Positions 17,915-25,844 of a DNA stretch of 64,000 nt are shown here, in pieces. The notes under the pieces are model-generated. The model was not told the origin of the DNA. It did not search any database and worked only from the letters and a program-made list of their open reading frames with translations. Both the position numbers and the translations under genes were made by a program. Source of the DNA: JANWHQ01 sp963775275 (GTDB lineage Bacteria; Pseudomonadota; Alphaproteobacteria; Caulobacterales; Caulobacteraceae). Location: assembly GCA_963775275.1 (NCBI GenBank), contig CAVZII010000005.1:3162001-3226000 (forward strand), written 5' to 3'. Positions within the stretch are counted from its first letter, which is position 1, and every line of letters starts with the position of its first letter.

Positions 17915-18337
17915 TCAGGGGGCGGGCTGCTGGCCGCCGACGAAGACGGACTGGACCTGGATCTTGCCGTTCCTGACCAGGAAGGCGTCGGTCCCGCGCA
18001 CGGCGCCGGGCTTGCCCGGGTTCATCTCCCAGGTGACGAAGCCGACGTCGCCGTCCTGCCAGACCTTGAGGTTCTTCATGACCGGGGGCTTGGCGCCGTC
18101 GCCGCCCAGGATGCGGGAGAACATGGCCCGAAGCGCGGCCTTGCCGGAGGTGGCCTGGCCGGCGGTGATGGTCACCGCGTCGTCGGCGTAGTCGGCGAGC
18201 ATGGCGTCGACGTCGCCCTTGGCGCCGGCGGCCAGGTGGCGGTTGACGATGTCGACGGGAGTGAGCGCCTGCGCCGAGGCGAGCGCCGGGGCGAGAAGGG
18301 CGGCGAGCGCGATCCCCGCCAGGGTGGTCCGGATCAT
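17915..18337 (-). CDS. Exported NTF2-like protein, copy 3 of 3
   Basis: A 140-residue paralogue, first in transcription order. It has signal peptide (MIRTTLAGIALAALLAPALA), then LTPVDIVNRHLAAGAKGDVD, AMLADYADDAVTITAGQATS, VWQDGDVGFVTWEM and GKIQVQSVFVGGQQPAP. The start at 18337 is chosen for the signal peptide and CGAGGAAACGCC before it. Upstream lies a P4 repeat (18396-18432) and the convergentless dehydrogenase gene on the same strand. Confidence 0.75.
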   Translation of the reverse strand: MIRTTLAGIALAALLAPALASAQALTPVDIVNRHLAAGAKGDVDAMLADYADDAVTITAGQATSGKAALRAMFSRILGGDGAKPPVMKNLKVWQDGDVGFVTWEMNPGKPGAVRGTDAFLVRNGKIQVQSVFVGGQQPAP

Positions 18338-18395
18338 GGCGTTTCCTCGGGTTCTGACGGCCCGAAGCGGGACCATAGGCGAGGCCGCGGCGGAT

Positions 18396-18432
18396 CGGCC
18401 ACGAAAAACACGAAAGGACGCGAACGAACCTT
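18396..18432. repeat. P4 repeat (ACGAA-type)
   Basis: GGCCACGAAAAACACGAAAG followed by GACGCGAACGAACC, a short imperfect tandem of CACGAA. A similar stretch (CACGAACCACACGAACC) lies at 10558-10586. This short AT-richer motif is common between genes in many GC-rich bacteria. Confidence 0.4.
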
Positions 18433-18459
18433 TCCGCCCCTGGCCCGTCATCATCCCCG

Positions 18460-19452
18460 TCATCGCCGGGCTCGCAGAGCCTCGGGGTTGGCGATGCGGA
18501 TGGGCGCGCCGTCGAGGAAGGCGGCCACGGCGTCGATCGTGTCCGAATAGAAGGCGTGCAGGGTCTCGCGGGTGACGTAGCCCAGGTGCGGGCTGAGGGT
18601 GACGTTGGGCATGGACCGGAAGGGATGGTCGGGCGGCGGCGGCTCCACGTCGAAGACGTCGATGCCGGCGCCGGCGATGCGGCCTTCGCGCAGGGCGGCG
18701 ACGAGGGCGGCCTCGTCCACGATCGGCCCGCGCGAGGTGTTGATCAGGAAGGCCGTGGGCTTCATCAGGCCGAGCTCGCGCGCGGTGACCAGGCCGCGGG
18801 TGCGCTCGGACAGCACGACGTGGATGGAGAGCACGTCGGAAAGGGCGAACAGCTCGTCCTCCTCGACGCGGCGCACGCCGACCTCGGCGGCGGCCTCGGC
18901 GGCGAGGTTCCGGCTCCAGGCGATGACCTCCATGCCGAAGACCCTGGCGTACTCGGCCATCCGCCGGCCGATGCGGCCGAGGCCGAGCAGGCCCAGCGTC
19001 CTGCCCGCGAGGATCAGGCCGGCGGTGGACTGCCAGCGGCCCTCGGTCATGGCCTTGTGCTCGTGGGCGAGGTTGCGGACGGTGGCGATCATCAGGCCCC
19101 AGGCGAGCTCGGGGGTGGCGTTGGCGACGGCGCGGAAGGCGGGATTGGCGAAGTCGGAGTGGGCGACGGCCACGCCGTGATCGGTGGCGGCGGCCATGTC
19201 GAGGTTCGGCAGGCTCATGCCGATGATGGTGATCAGCTTCAGGCCCGGCAGGCGCGCGATGAGGGTGCGGGGCAGGGCCATGCGCTCGCGCACGGTGACG
19301 AGGACGTCGAAGGGCCGCAGGACCTCTGCGGCCTCGTCCTGCGACAGGTGCCGGTCGAAGACGGTGATCTCAGCGCGGGCCTGGACGGACGACCAGTCGG
19401 CGACCTCGAGGGCGACGCGGGCGTAGTCGTCGAGGATGGCGATGCGGGGCAT
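18460..19452 (-). CDS. D-2-hydroxyacid dehydrogenase family protein
   Basis: A 330-residue NAD(P)-dependent dehydrogenase of the D-isomer-specific family (SerA/LdhA type). It has an N-terminal flavodoxin-like substrate domain and the Rossmann signature LGLLGLGRIGRRMAEYARVF. The catalytic R lies in LINTSRGPIVDEAALVAAL, the E in GAGIDVFDVEPPP, and the H in LSPHLGYVTRETL. The start at 19452 follows ACAGGAGCGCCCC. The exact substrate cannot be assigned; this subgroup often acts on glyoxylate, hydroxypyruvate or phosphoglycerate-like compounds. It is cytoplasmic. The gene begins divergently from the exported protein at 19633. Confidence 0.88.
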   Translation of the reverse strand: MPRIAILDDYARVALEVADWSSVQARAEITVFDRHLSQDEAAEVLRPFDVLVTVRERMALPRTLIARLPGLKLITIIGMSLPNLDMAAATDHGVAVAHSDFANPAFRAVANATPELAWGLMIATVRNLAHEHKAMTEGRWQSTAGLILAGRTLGLLGLGRIGRRMAEYARVFGMEVIAWSRNLAAEAAAEVGVRRVEEDELFALSDVLSIHVVLSERTRGLVTARELGLMKPTAFLINTSRGPIVDEAALVAALREGRIAGAGIDVFDVEPPPPDHPFRSMPNVTLSPHLGYVTRETLHAFYSDTIDAVAAFLDGAPIRIANPEALRARR

Positions 19453-19632
19453 GGGGCGCTCCTGTCGCGCGTGCGGTGATCGGGCGGCCCCCGGGCGCGG
19501 AGCATCGGGCCGGGCGGGCGTGTTGACAAGCGAGCCGCGACGGAACAAAAATGGAACATACGCGGGGTTGCGGCCCGCGGGGCTTGCAGCCTAGGGTCCA
19601 GCGGCGGCGGCAGGGGCGGGGGGAGAAGCCGG

Positions 19633-20568
19633 ATGCAACGTGCGATCGGATGGGCCGCCGCGGCGGCGCTCGTGCTGGGGGCCGCCACGGCCGCCCAGGG
19701 TCAGTCGCTGCTGCCCAGGCCGGTGACGCCGGCGGGCAAGGCCGCGTCGGCTGGGGCGGCGGCGGTCCCGAAGACGGACGACGAGGTGGAGGCCTGGATC
19801 AAGGCCAACCTCGACACCAAGGGCTGGATCTACGTCGGACACGACGACCGCGCGGTGAGCCTGGTCCCGGAGAAGGCGGACGCTGGTCCGGTGTTCGACC
19901 TGACGGTGCGCTTCGAATACTTCGATCCGGAGAAGGCCGGCGATCCGCTGTCGCTCAAGGACGTCGCCGAGATCGACTGCCTGGGCCAGCGCCGACGGCT
20001 GGTCATGGTGGCCCTCTACGCCGAGCACGGCTTCAAGGGCCGCTCGCAGGAGGAGCCGATACACGAGGACTGGAAGCCCCTGAATCCCGACAACTTTCTG
20101 GACTCCCATGCCCTGGATCTCTGCGCCGACGCGGCCGCGACGCCGGCCTACAGCCCGGTCGAGGGGCCCAAGAGCCTGGCCGAGGCGGACGTGCAGGCCT
20201 GGATCGCCAGGACGCTGAAGCCCGGGGCCGACGCCTACGTCTTCTACGACGACGACGGGGTCAACTATGTGCATGGACCGGTGTCGCGGGCCGCCGGCGG
20301 CGGCTATCTGATGTCGGTGCGCCAGGAGTGGTTCGAGCCGCTGGGCCAGGCCCATCTGCATTCCGGCCTGACGCGGCTGGAGCTCGACTGCCAGGGCCGG
20401 CGGACGCGGCGGATGGATGTGACGGCCTTCGCCGACCACAACCTCTCCGGCGCCTCGAACAGCGGGCCCTACGACGACCAGAGCTGGCAGCCGCCCCACG
20501 ACGGCCTGGAGGCGCTGCAGCTGGACCGGCTCTGCGCGGCGGCCAAGGCGGGCGCCGCGGCGCCCTAG
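19633..20568 (+). CDS. Exported protein with an internal duplication, unknown function
   Basis: A 311-residue protein with signal peptide (MQRAIGWAAAAALVLGAATA). The mature part contains two copies of one domain. The first (about residues 49-160) runs EVEAWIKANLDTKGWIYV ... AEIDCLGQRRRL ... LDLCADA. The second (about 185-305) runs DVQAWIARTLKPGADAYV ... LELDCQGRRTRR ... LDRLCAAA. Each keeps a cysteine pair and an ED/DQ-W motif. I do not recognise the family, though the layout recalls surface-adhesin-E-like domains. The TAG stop (20566-20568) is part of the first CTAG-ended palindrome that follows. Confidence 0.65.
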   Translation: MQRAIGWAAAAALVLGAATAAQGQSLLPRPVTPAGKAASAGAAAVPKTDDEVEAWIKANLDTKGWIYVGHDDRAVSLVPEKADAGPVFDLTVRFEYFDPEKAGDPLSLKDVAEIDCLGQRRRLVMVALYAEHGFKGRSQEEPIHEDWKPLNPDNFLDSHALDLCADAAATPAYSPVEGPKSLAEADVQAWIARTLKPGADAYVFYDDDGVNYVHGPVSRAAGGGYLMSVRQEWFEPLGQAHLHSGLTRLELDCQGRRTRRMDVTAFADHNLSGASNSGPYDDQSWQPPHDGLEALQLDRLCAAAKAGAAAP

Positions 20569-20618
20569 TGCTGCAGGCTCAAACGAATGGTCCGCCATTC
20601 GTTTGAGCCTCGCAGCAC
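20566..20618. repeat. CTAG palindrome A
   Basis: The hairpin starts in CTAGTGCTGC and pairs GTGCTGC (20568-20574) with GCAGCAC (20612-20618) and GGCTCAAACGAATGG with its complement, around loop TCCG and with one bulged base. Its first bases supply the TAG stop of the preceding gene. A sister copy is at 58448-58503. Together with palindrome B, and the same short spacer, it forms a two-part unit seen twice in the window. Confidence 0.85.
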
Positions 20619-20630
20619 AAGTCTTTGATC

Positions 20631-20684
20631 TAGTGCATCGAACCACAGACGGATGATGAAGCATCCGTCTGCTACGATGCACTA
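20631..20684. repeat. CTAG palindrome B
   Basis: TAGTGCATCG ... CAGACGGATG pairs with CATCCGTCTG ... CGATGCACTA around ATGAAG, with a small internal loop. The element begins TAG and ends CTA; its final CTAG is shared with the start of palindrome C. A sister copy, with TAGCGC/GCGCTA ends, is at 58514-58567. Confidence 0.85.
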
Positions 20685-20758
20685 GTGTGGTGGATCAGAA
20701 GTTCGCATGATGATGGCGGCTCCCGCAGTTGCGAACTTCTGATCCTTAAACCACACTA
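20683..20758. repeat. CTAG palindrome C
   Basis: TAGTGTGG plus GATCAGAAGTTCGCA pairs with TGCGAACTTCTGATC plus CCACACTA; the right arm carries extra TTAAA. The loop contains TGATGATGGCGGC. The left arm through the loop (38 bases) reappears, inverted, as the right half of the element at 58378-58449. Confidence 0.85.
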
Positions 20759-20773
20759 GAATCATAGACTTGC

Positions 20774-20846
20774 TAGTGTCCCGATCGATTCCGAAGTTCG
20801 CATCCGCCTTGCAAATGCGCTGGCGAACTTCGGAATCGGGACACTA
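20774..20846. repeat. CTAG palindrome D with GANTC sites
   Basis: TAGTGTCCCGAT plus TCCGAAGTTCGCA pairs with GCGAACTTCGGA plus ATCGGGACACTA; the left arm has a CGAT duplication. Both arms contain a GANTC site (GATTC, GAATC), the target of the CcrM methylase. After D, 20848-20983 holds no recognisable gene. Confidence 0.85.
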
Positions 20847-20983
20847 GTCCTACCCGGTCAGCCAGCGAGGGGCGCGCCCGCCACAGCACGCCGACAAAGG
20901 CGTCTCCTCACGCGCGAGCGGCCTTGCAGCCGGCGCGGGAACCCGCAAGGTCATCGCCGGGGCCAGCGCCGTCAGGGTGGGGG

Positions 20984-23032
20984 ATGTTCCGATCGAGTCC
21001 GACGGCGGCGGTCCTGGCCGCGTTCACCCTGGCCATGGGCGCCCTGGCCATGGGCGCGCGGCCAGCCCAGGCCCAGACCGCGGCGAGGGCGGCCGCCCGC
21101 GGTTCCGCCGCGCCGGCCGCGCGCCTGCAGCCCGCCATCACGGACGCGCCGCTGGCGGCCTGGGCGACGGCGTTCGCCCTGAACCTGGAGGCCCCGCCCT
21201 CGCAGGCCCCCGCGACGGTGCTGCAGCTCGAGCGCCAGACCTTCCTGGACGGGGCCGCCTCCGCCTTCGAGGTGCGCCTGGCGATCCGCATCGACAGCCC
21301 CCAGGGCCTGCCGCTGGCGACGGTGGAGATCCCGGACGTGGCGCCCTACCAGACCGTCCAGCTGAACGAGGCGCGGCTGCTGCGCGGCGGCAAGGAGGTC
21401 GCGCGGCTGAAGGCCCAGGACTTCCAGCTGGCGCCGGTCAACCATGCGCCGGGGCTGGAGGCGCCGGACGTCTACTGGACGGGGACCGCGCGGTTCGAGG
21501 GGGTGCAGGTCGGCGACGTGATCAGCCTCGGCTACACCCTGACGGGGGCCTCGCCGGACCTGAACCGGCGCGCGGCGCGGATCTACCTGAAGGAATTCCC
21601 GTCCAGCACCCTGTCGCCGCGCCGCTTCGTGCAGCGGATCGCGTGGCCGGCGACCCGCAGCGTCCTGATGCAGCGCTCGCGCGACGCGCCGCAGATGGCG
21701 CCGCGCGAGGCCGGCGCCCTGCGCGAGCTGGTGATGGACATGAGCCCCGCCGAGGTGGCGGCCAGCGAGCCCTCGGCGCCGCCCGAGGACGTGCGCCCGC
21801 CCTTCGTGGACGTCAGCGAGTTCGCGAGCTGGGCCGAGACGGCCCAGGCCGTCCGCGCCCTGACCGAGCCGGAGCTGGAGTTGGGGACGGCGGCGGCGGG
21901 GATCGCGGCGGAGATCAGGGCGAAGTCCGCCGATCCGGCGGCCCGGGTGGTGATGGCCCTGCGCAAGGTGCAGGACGAGGTGTCCTACTACGAGCTGGGG
22001 CTGGCCACCGGCGGCTATCGCCCGCGTCCGCCGGACGAGACCTGGCGGCGCCGCTCGGGCGACTGCAAGGACAAGGCGGTGCTGTTCGTGGCGGTGCTGC
22101 GGGCGCTGGGGATCAAGGCCGATCCGGCGCTGGTGCAGGTGGTCTCCGATCAGCTGTCGTCCGACAACGTCTCGCCGCGCGAGAGCGCGCCCTCGGCCAT
22201 CCCGTTCAATCACGAGATCGCCCGGGTGGAGCTCGGGGGCAAGGTCTACTGGCTCGACCCGACGCGCCAGCTCCAGCGCGGGCCGCTGGACGCGATCGAC
22301 CAGTTCGACGACGGCTGGGCCCTGACGCTGGCGCCGGGCGTGAGCGACCTGGAGCGGATCGCCCCGCCGGTCCCGGCCGAGCCGATGACGACGCAGGAGA
22401 TGGTGTTCGACTTCGCCTCGACGCCCGGCCAGCTGACGGTGAACGTGAAGCGGACCGAGCGGGGCGCGTCGGCGGACCTGGCGCGCACGGTCCTGGCCCT
22501 GCACCAGCAGCAGCTCTACGACGCCTACTACAGCACCGGCCACATGGGCACGATCGGCCAGGACTGGACGGTGAAGCCGGTCACCGTCCAGGACGATGCG
22601 ACCGGCGAGGTGACGACGACCGCGGCCCAGACGATCGAGAGTCCGTTCCAGGCCTTCCGCCTCGCCGGCCAGGACATCGACCTGTTCTACGACACCGCCC
22701 GGCTGGCCCAGCACGTGCCGATCGTGGGCTTCCCGGACCGGCCCAGGACCCTGCCGATCCGGGTGTTCCGGCGCTATTCCTATGCCGAGCGGATCGAGGT
22801 CGACCTGCCCAGCGACCCCAAGTACGAGCTGGTGTTCGAGCCCCAGCACATCGAGACCCAGGGCTTCGCGTTCAACTCCAAGGTCCAGGCGCTGGGGCCG
22901 CGCAAGGCGCTCCTGACCTATGCAATCCGCGCCAAGGCCGGCGAGGTCCCGCCCGAGGACGAGGCGGCCGAGTACAAGGCGATGGTCAAGGTGGTGAACA
23001 CCAGCCCCGTGATCGTGATGCGGAGGCGCTAG
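20984..23032 (+). CDS. DUF3857 and transglutaminase-like domain protein
   Basis: A 682-residue protein. The start at 20984 follows CAGGGTGGGGG and opens a signal peptide (MFRSSPTAAVLAAFTLAMGA), giving an exported protein. DUF3857 covers about residues 60-240 (EVRLAIRIDSPQGLPLATVE, NRRAARIYLKEFPSSTL). A transglutaminase-like domain follows with its cysteine in RRRSGDCKDKAVLFVAVLRA, its histidine in PFNHEIARVEL and its aspartate in YWLDPTRQLQ. The C-terminal part is beta-rich (DUF2569/3858-like region). Members act as cysteine-protease-fold proteins at the cell envelope; the substrate is unknown. It ends in P1 palindromes facing the convergent TauD gene. Confidence 0.88.
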   Translation: MFRSSPTAAVLAAFTLAMGALAMGARPAQAQTAARAAARGSAAPAARLQPAITDAPLAAWATAFALNLEAPPSQAPATVLQLERQTFLDGAASAFEVRLAIRIDSPQGLPLATVEIPDVAPYQTVQLNEARLLRGGKEVARLKAQDFQLAPVNHAPGLEAPDVYWTGTARFEGVQVGDVISLGYTLTGASPDLNRRAARIYLKEFPSSTLSPRRFVQRIAWPATRSVLMQRSRDAPQMAPREAGALRELVMDMSPAEVAASEPSAPPEDVRPPFVDVSEFASWAETAQAVRALTEPELELGTAAAGIAAEIRAKSADPAARVVMALRKVQDEVSYYELGLATGGYRPRPPDETWRRRSGDCKDKAVLFVAVLRALGIKADPALVQVVSDQLSSDNVSPRESAPSAIPFNHEIARVELGGKVYWLDPTRQLQRGPLDAIDQFDDGWALTLAPGVSDLERIAPPVPAEPMTTQEMVFDFASTPGQLTVNVKRTERGASADLARTVLALHQQQLYDAYYSTGHMGTIGQDWTVKPVTVQDDATGEVTTTAAQTIESPFQAFRLAGQDIDLFYDTARLAQHVPIVGFPDRPRTLPIRVFRRYSYAERIEVDLPSDPKYELVFEPQHIETQGFAFNSKVQALGPRKALLTYAIRAKAGEVPPEDEAAEYKAMVKVVNTSPVIVMRRR

Positions 23033-23190
23033 CCCCCATCCCCCGCTTCGCGGGGACTTCCCCCAGGGGGGAAGATTGGCCCCCATCCCCCGCTTCGCGG
23101 GGACTTCCCCCAAAGGGGGAAGATCAACGGCGCAAGATCCTCCCGCTCCGGGGGAGGTGGCGCGCGAAGCGCGACGGAGGGGGCGGCGCC
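23033..23190. repeat. Two P1 palindromes and a longer hairpin between convergent genes
   Basis: P1 units at about 23036-23078 and 23085-23125 are followed by CCTCCCGCTCCGGGGGAGG and GCGCGCGAAGCGCG-type stems. They fill the space between two stop codons, the same placement as the array at 9858-10086. Confidence 0.75.
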
Positions 23191-23193
23191 TGA

Positions 23194-24207
23194 TCAGGCC
23201 GGGACCGGGACGGGGAGGGCGGCCTGGAGGTGGTCGCGGTCGATGATGCGCGCGCGCGCCTTGACGGCGTCGGCCATGGGCCGGCCTTCGGGGACGTTGA
23301 TCCAGAGCCGGTAGAGCAGCCGCCGGCGCCGCTCGGAGTCCTGGAAGGCCGTGCGCGAGTGCATGACCAGGAAGTTGTGCCAGAACACGATCTCGCCGGG
23401 CTCGAGGGTGAAGTCGGCGCGGATGTCGGGGCGGCTGGCGACCTGGTCCATGTAGGCCATGGCCTCGACGAGGTCGTCCGGCAGCGGCGGGCCGCCGGTC
23501 TCGGGGCGCTGGAAGAAGACCCGGTTGTAGAAGCAGCTCACCTGGCCCTCGACGCAGCAGAAGATCGGCGTCTTGCGCGGCGAGACCGTCCGTTCGACCG
23601 GCGAGAGATGGTGCCAGCCCTCGTAGAGCGGGCGCAGGAGGTCGGGCCGGTTGCGGGCGATTTCATTGTGCACGGCCAGGGAGCTGACGAAGCCGGAGAT
23701 CCCGCCCGCCTCGGGCAGGGAGACGGAGGCGAGCGACATCACCTCGTGGAAATCGGTATGCGGACGAAGCTCGATGTCGGTGGTCGTGCCGCGGAAGGGC
23801 AGGTCGGGGTTCTTCTCGACCCGGGCGACGTGGTCGCCGAAGACGCTCTGCACCACGCCGCGGCCGAGGTGAGTCCCCAGCGCCCAGTAGAGCCGGGCGT
23901 AGTCCTCCGGATCGTAGCGCGCCGGATCGGGCCCGCGCAGGATGGCGACGCCCCGGCCGTGCATGACCTCCTCGCGCAGCCGGCCCATGAGCTCGGCGAT
24001 GGCGTGGTCGTCCGCGTCGCGGCGGCCGATGGAGGGGAAGGGCCGGCCGCGCAGCTCCAGCGCGAGGCGGTCCATGGCGTCCAGGGCGTCGGGCGAGGCG
24101 CGCCAGACCAGCGGGGCCTTGCCTCCGAGCTCGGCCGCGGTCCAGGCGGCCGGCGGGGGGACGACGCCGGTGAAGACCTCGATCTCACGCGCAGGCGATA
24201 CGGTCAT
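23194..24207 (-). CDS. TauD/TfdA family Fe(II)/2-oxoglutarate dioxygenase
   Basis: A 337-residue non-haem iron oxygenase. The metal triad is H150-x-D152 (ELRPHTDFHEVMSL) and the distal histidine in FWHNFLVMHSRTAF. The 2-oxoglutarate-binding arginine lies in RRRLLYRLWINVPEG. The family hydroxylates a substrate while decarboxylating 2-oxoglutarate to succinate. This branch resembles the TauD-like proteins found near aromatic or sulphonate catabolic genes, but the substrate is not readable. The start ATG 24207 gives normal length; the gene is followed by an AlkD-like gene transcribed in the same direction. Confidence 0.9.
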   Translation of the reverse strand: MTVSPAREIEVFTGVVPPPAAWTAAELGGKAPLVWRASPDALDAMDRLALELRGRPFPSIGRRDADDHAIAELMGRLREEVMHGRGVAILRGPDPARYDPEDYARLYWALGTHLGRGVVQSVFGDHVARVEKNPDLPFRGTTTDIELRPHTDFHEVMSLASVSLPEAGGISGFVSSLAVHNEIARNRPDLLRPLYEGWHHLSPVERTVSPRKTPIFCCVEGQVSCFYNRVFFQRPETGGPPLPDDLVEAMAYMDQVASRPDIRADFTLEPGEIVFWHNFLVMHSRTAFQDSERRRRLLYRLWINVPEGRPMADAVKARARIIDRDHLQAALPVPVPA

Positions 24208-24303
24208 GTGGCCGACCTCCCCCTCCCCAGCCTTGACCTTAGGGCGCCGGGCGGGGGCCAGGAACGCAAACCGGTCGCCGCGCGCGCGAATGTGATCCAG
24301 ACG

Positions 24304-25032
24304 TTACTTGCGGCCGGTGGCGAGCTTGTTGCGCGTCTCGCGCACCGCAATGGCCGGGAGAGTCGCCGCGTGAGCGTCCAGATAGGCCGCGACCTCGCCG
24401 GCGTGATGGCCGCTCAGGGCGCGCAGGAGCCAGGACACCGCCTTGGTGATGATGACCGCGCGCTCGCCCTCGAGGGCCTCGACGGTCTCGAAGGCGAGGG
24501 CGGCAAGGCGCGGGTCGGCCGAGAGGCGCGCGGGCCGGGTGAGCAGGACCAGGGCGGCGCGGCGCTTGTTGACGTTGGCGTCCCGGGCGAGGCGGCGGAT
24601 CAGCCCCGACCAGGCCGGCCAGTCGGCGAGCAGGTCGGCCGGGCCGAACAGGGACTGGCAGAGGCTGTCCACCTCGGCCCAGCCCACCAGATGATCCAGC
24701 CAGCGGTCGACCTCGGCGGGGCCGACGCCCAGGCGGGCCGCGCCGCGGCGCTCGACCAGGAGCAGGCCGAGCGTCTTCTCCTCGTGTGAGGCGCCCGCCA
24801 GCAGGCTCTCGACCAGGGCGATGACGTCGGACGCCGGCCAGTCCTTGTGCGCTGTGAGCCAGTCCCGGGCGATGCGGCGGCGGTCGGGCACGGTGACGTT
24901 CAGCGAGCTGGAGCCGGTGCGAAGATAGCCCTGGGGGTCGAAGCCGCCGGGCCGGCGCGCGGCGGCCTTCAGCGCGGCGAGGAGCGGGGCGTGCTCGGGA
25001 TGGATGGCCAGGGGCGGGCTCCGGATGCTCAG
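24304..25032 (-). CDS. AlkD-like DNA alkylation repair protein
   Basis: An all-helical HEAT-like repeat protein of about 242 residues. Conserved AlkD-family positions are W in ADWPAWSGLIRRLARD, RRAALVLL after ANVNKR, ITKAVSWLLRALSGH, and VRETRNKLATGRK. AlkD enzymes excise positively charged alkylated bases. No ATG is available at the expected place; CTG at 25030-25032, overlapping the TGA of the upstream gene by four bases as ATGA overlaps do, is the best candidate start. A sequence error in an original ATG is also possible. Confidence 0.75.
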   Translation of the reverse strand: MSIRSPPLAIHPEHAPLLAALKAAARRPGGFDPQGYLRTGSSSLNVTVPDRRRIARDWLTAHKDWPASDVIALVESLLAGASHEEKTLGLLLVERRGAARLGVGPAEVDRWLDHLVGWAEVDSLCQSLFGPADLLADWPAWSGLIRRLARDANVNKRRAALVLLTRPARLSADPRLAALAFETVEALEGERAVIITKAVSWLLRALSGHHAGEVAAYLDAHAATLPAIAVRETRNKLATGRK

Positions 25033-25664
25033 GGCCGCCGGCCCTGCGGCGCGAACAGGCGGCGGGTCAGGGGGACGAGGAGCAGAACGCCCGCCGAGGC
25101 CAGGGCGAGGGAGAGCGCCGAGAACCGCAGGGCCGACTCGGTCAGCGCGCCAAGCTCGTCGAAGGCGACCTTGAGCCTCGGGCCGGCCCGGGCGAAGCGG
25201 GACGAGGCGCCGGCGAACCGCGCGCGGACCACATAGAGAACCTTGGGGCGCAGCTCGAAATCGCCGAGGCTGCGACCGACGGCGACCGACGAGTAGTCCT
25301 CCGTCCCGCGCCCGAACGCGTCGGCCGGCGGCGCGGGACGCCCGCCCACGAGCAGCGACCACTCCATCCGCGCCGGCGAGAAGCCTGGCGGGCAGTCGGG
25401 GCGGGGCCCGCTGCGCACGCCGGCCAGGCACTCGCTTTCCCGCAACGGGAACACCCGCTCGATCTCGAGCGAGGCCCGGTAGCGGCCGGGCCTGGGGACC
25501 TGGAACGCTTCGGACTGGGTCCAGCTCCCGTCCGTCTCGAGCTTCAGCGACAGAACGGGCCGCTCTTCCGGACGGCCCAGCCCCCAGGCGAAGAAGATGA
25601 CCACCGCCGCCGCCAGGAGGAGCAGCCCGACGATCGCGCGACGCCGCCCGCGCTTGCTGTCCAT
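25029..25664 (-). CDS. Two-span membrane protein of unknown function
   Basis: A 211-residue protein. A basic N-terminus (MDSKRGRRRA) leads into one membrane helix (IVGLLLLAAAVVIFFAWGLG), then about 140 residues likely outside the cytoplasm with a beta-rich look and a CLAGVRSGPRPDC cysteine pair, then a second helix (LSLALASAGVLLLVPLTRRL). The start at 25664 follows GGGGAACGTCG. I do not recognise the family. Its stop overlaps the start of the AlkD-like gene, so the two are probably co-transcribed. Confidence 0.6.
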   Translation of the reverse strand: MDSKRGRRRAIVGLLLLAAAVVIFFAWGLGRPEERPVLSLKLETDGSWTQSEAFQVPRPGRYRASLEIERVFPLRESECLAGVRSGPRPDCPPGFSPARMEWSLLVGGRPAPPADAFGRGTEDYSSVAVGRSLGDFELRPKVLYVVRARFAGASSRFARAGPRLKVAFDELGALTESALRFSALSLALASAGVLLLVPLTRRLFAPQGRRP

Positions 25665-25844
25665 CGACGTTCCCCGCAGCTGCGCCACAGCAGAGGCCGC
25701 CAGCACAACGACTCCCGCCCTTATAGGCGAAGCGCCGCAGGGGGGTCACGTTCGGCCCGGCGGCGATTTCGCGCGCGCCGACGGTTCCCACGACGGCGGA
25801 TTTCGCTCAAAAGGCGGGGCGCCAAGCAAGACAGGGAGCCTGCC

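Noticed and set aside
20566..20847. Palindromes read as possible tRNA genes or riboswitches
   Set aside because: The arms do not fit a cloverleaf, there is no CCA or conserved T-loop, and the same elements recur at unrelated genes.
20972..23113. Long open frames opposite and out of frame with the transglutaminase-like gene
   Set aside because: Low-complexity translations rich in Arg/Gly/Ala; the plus-strand frame has a signal peptide and catalytic triad.
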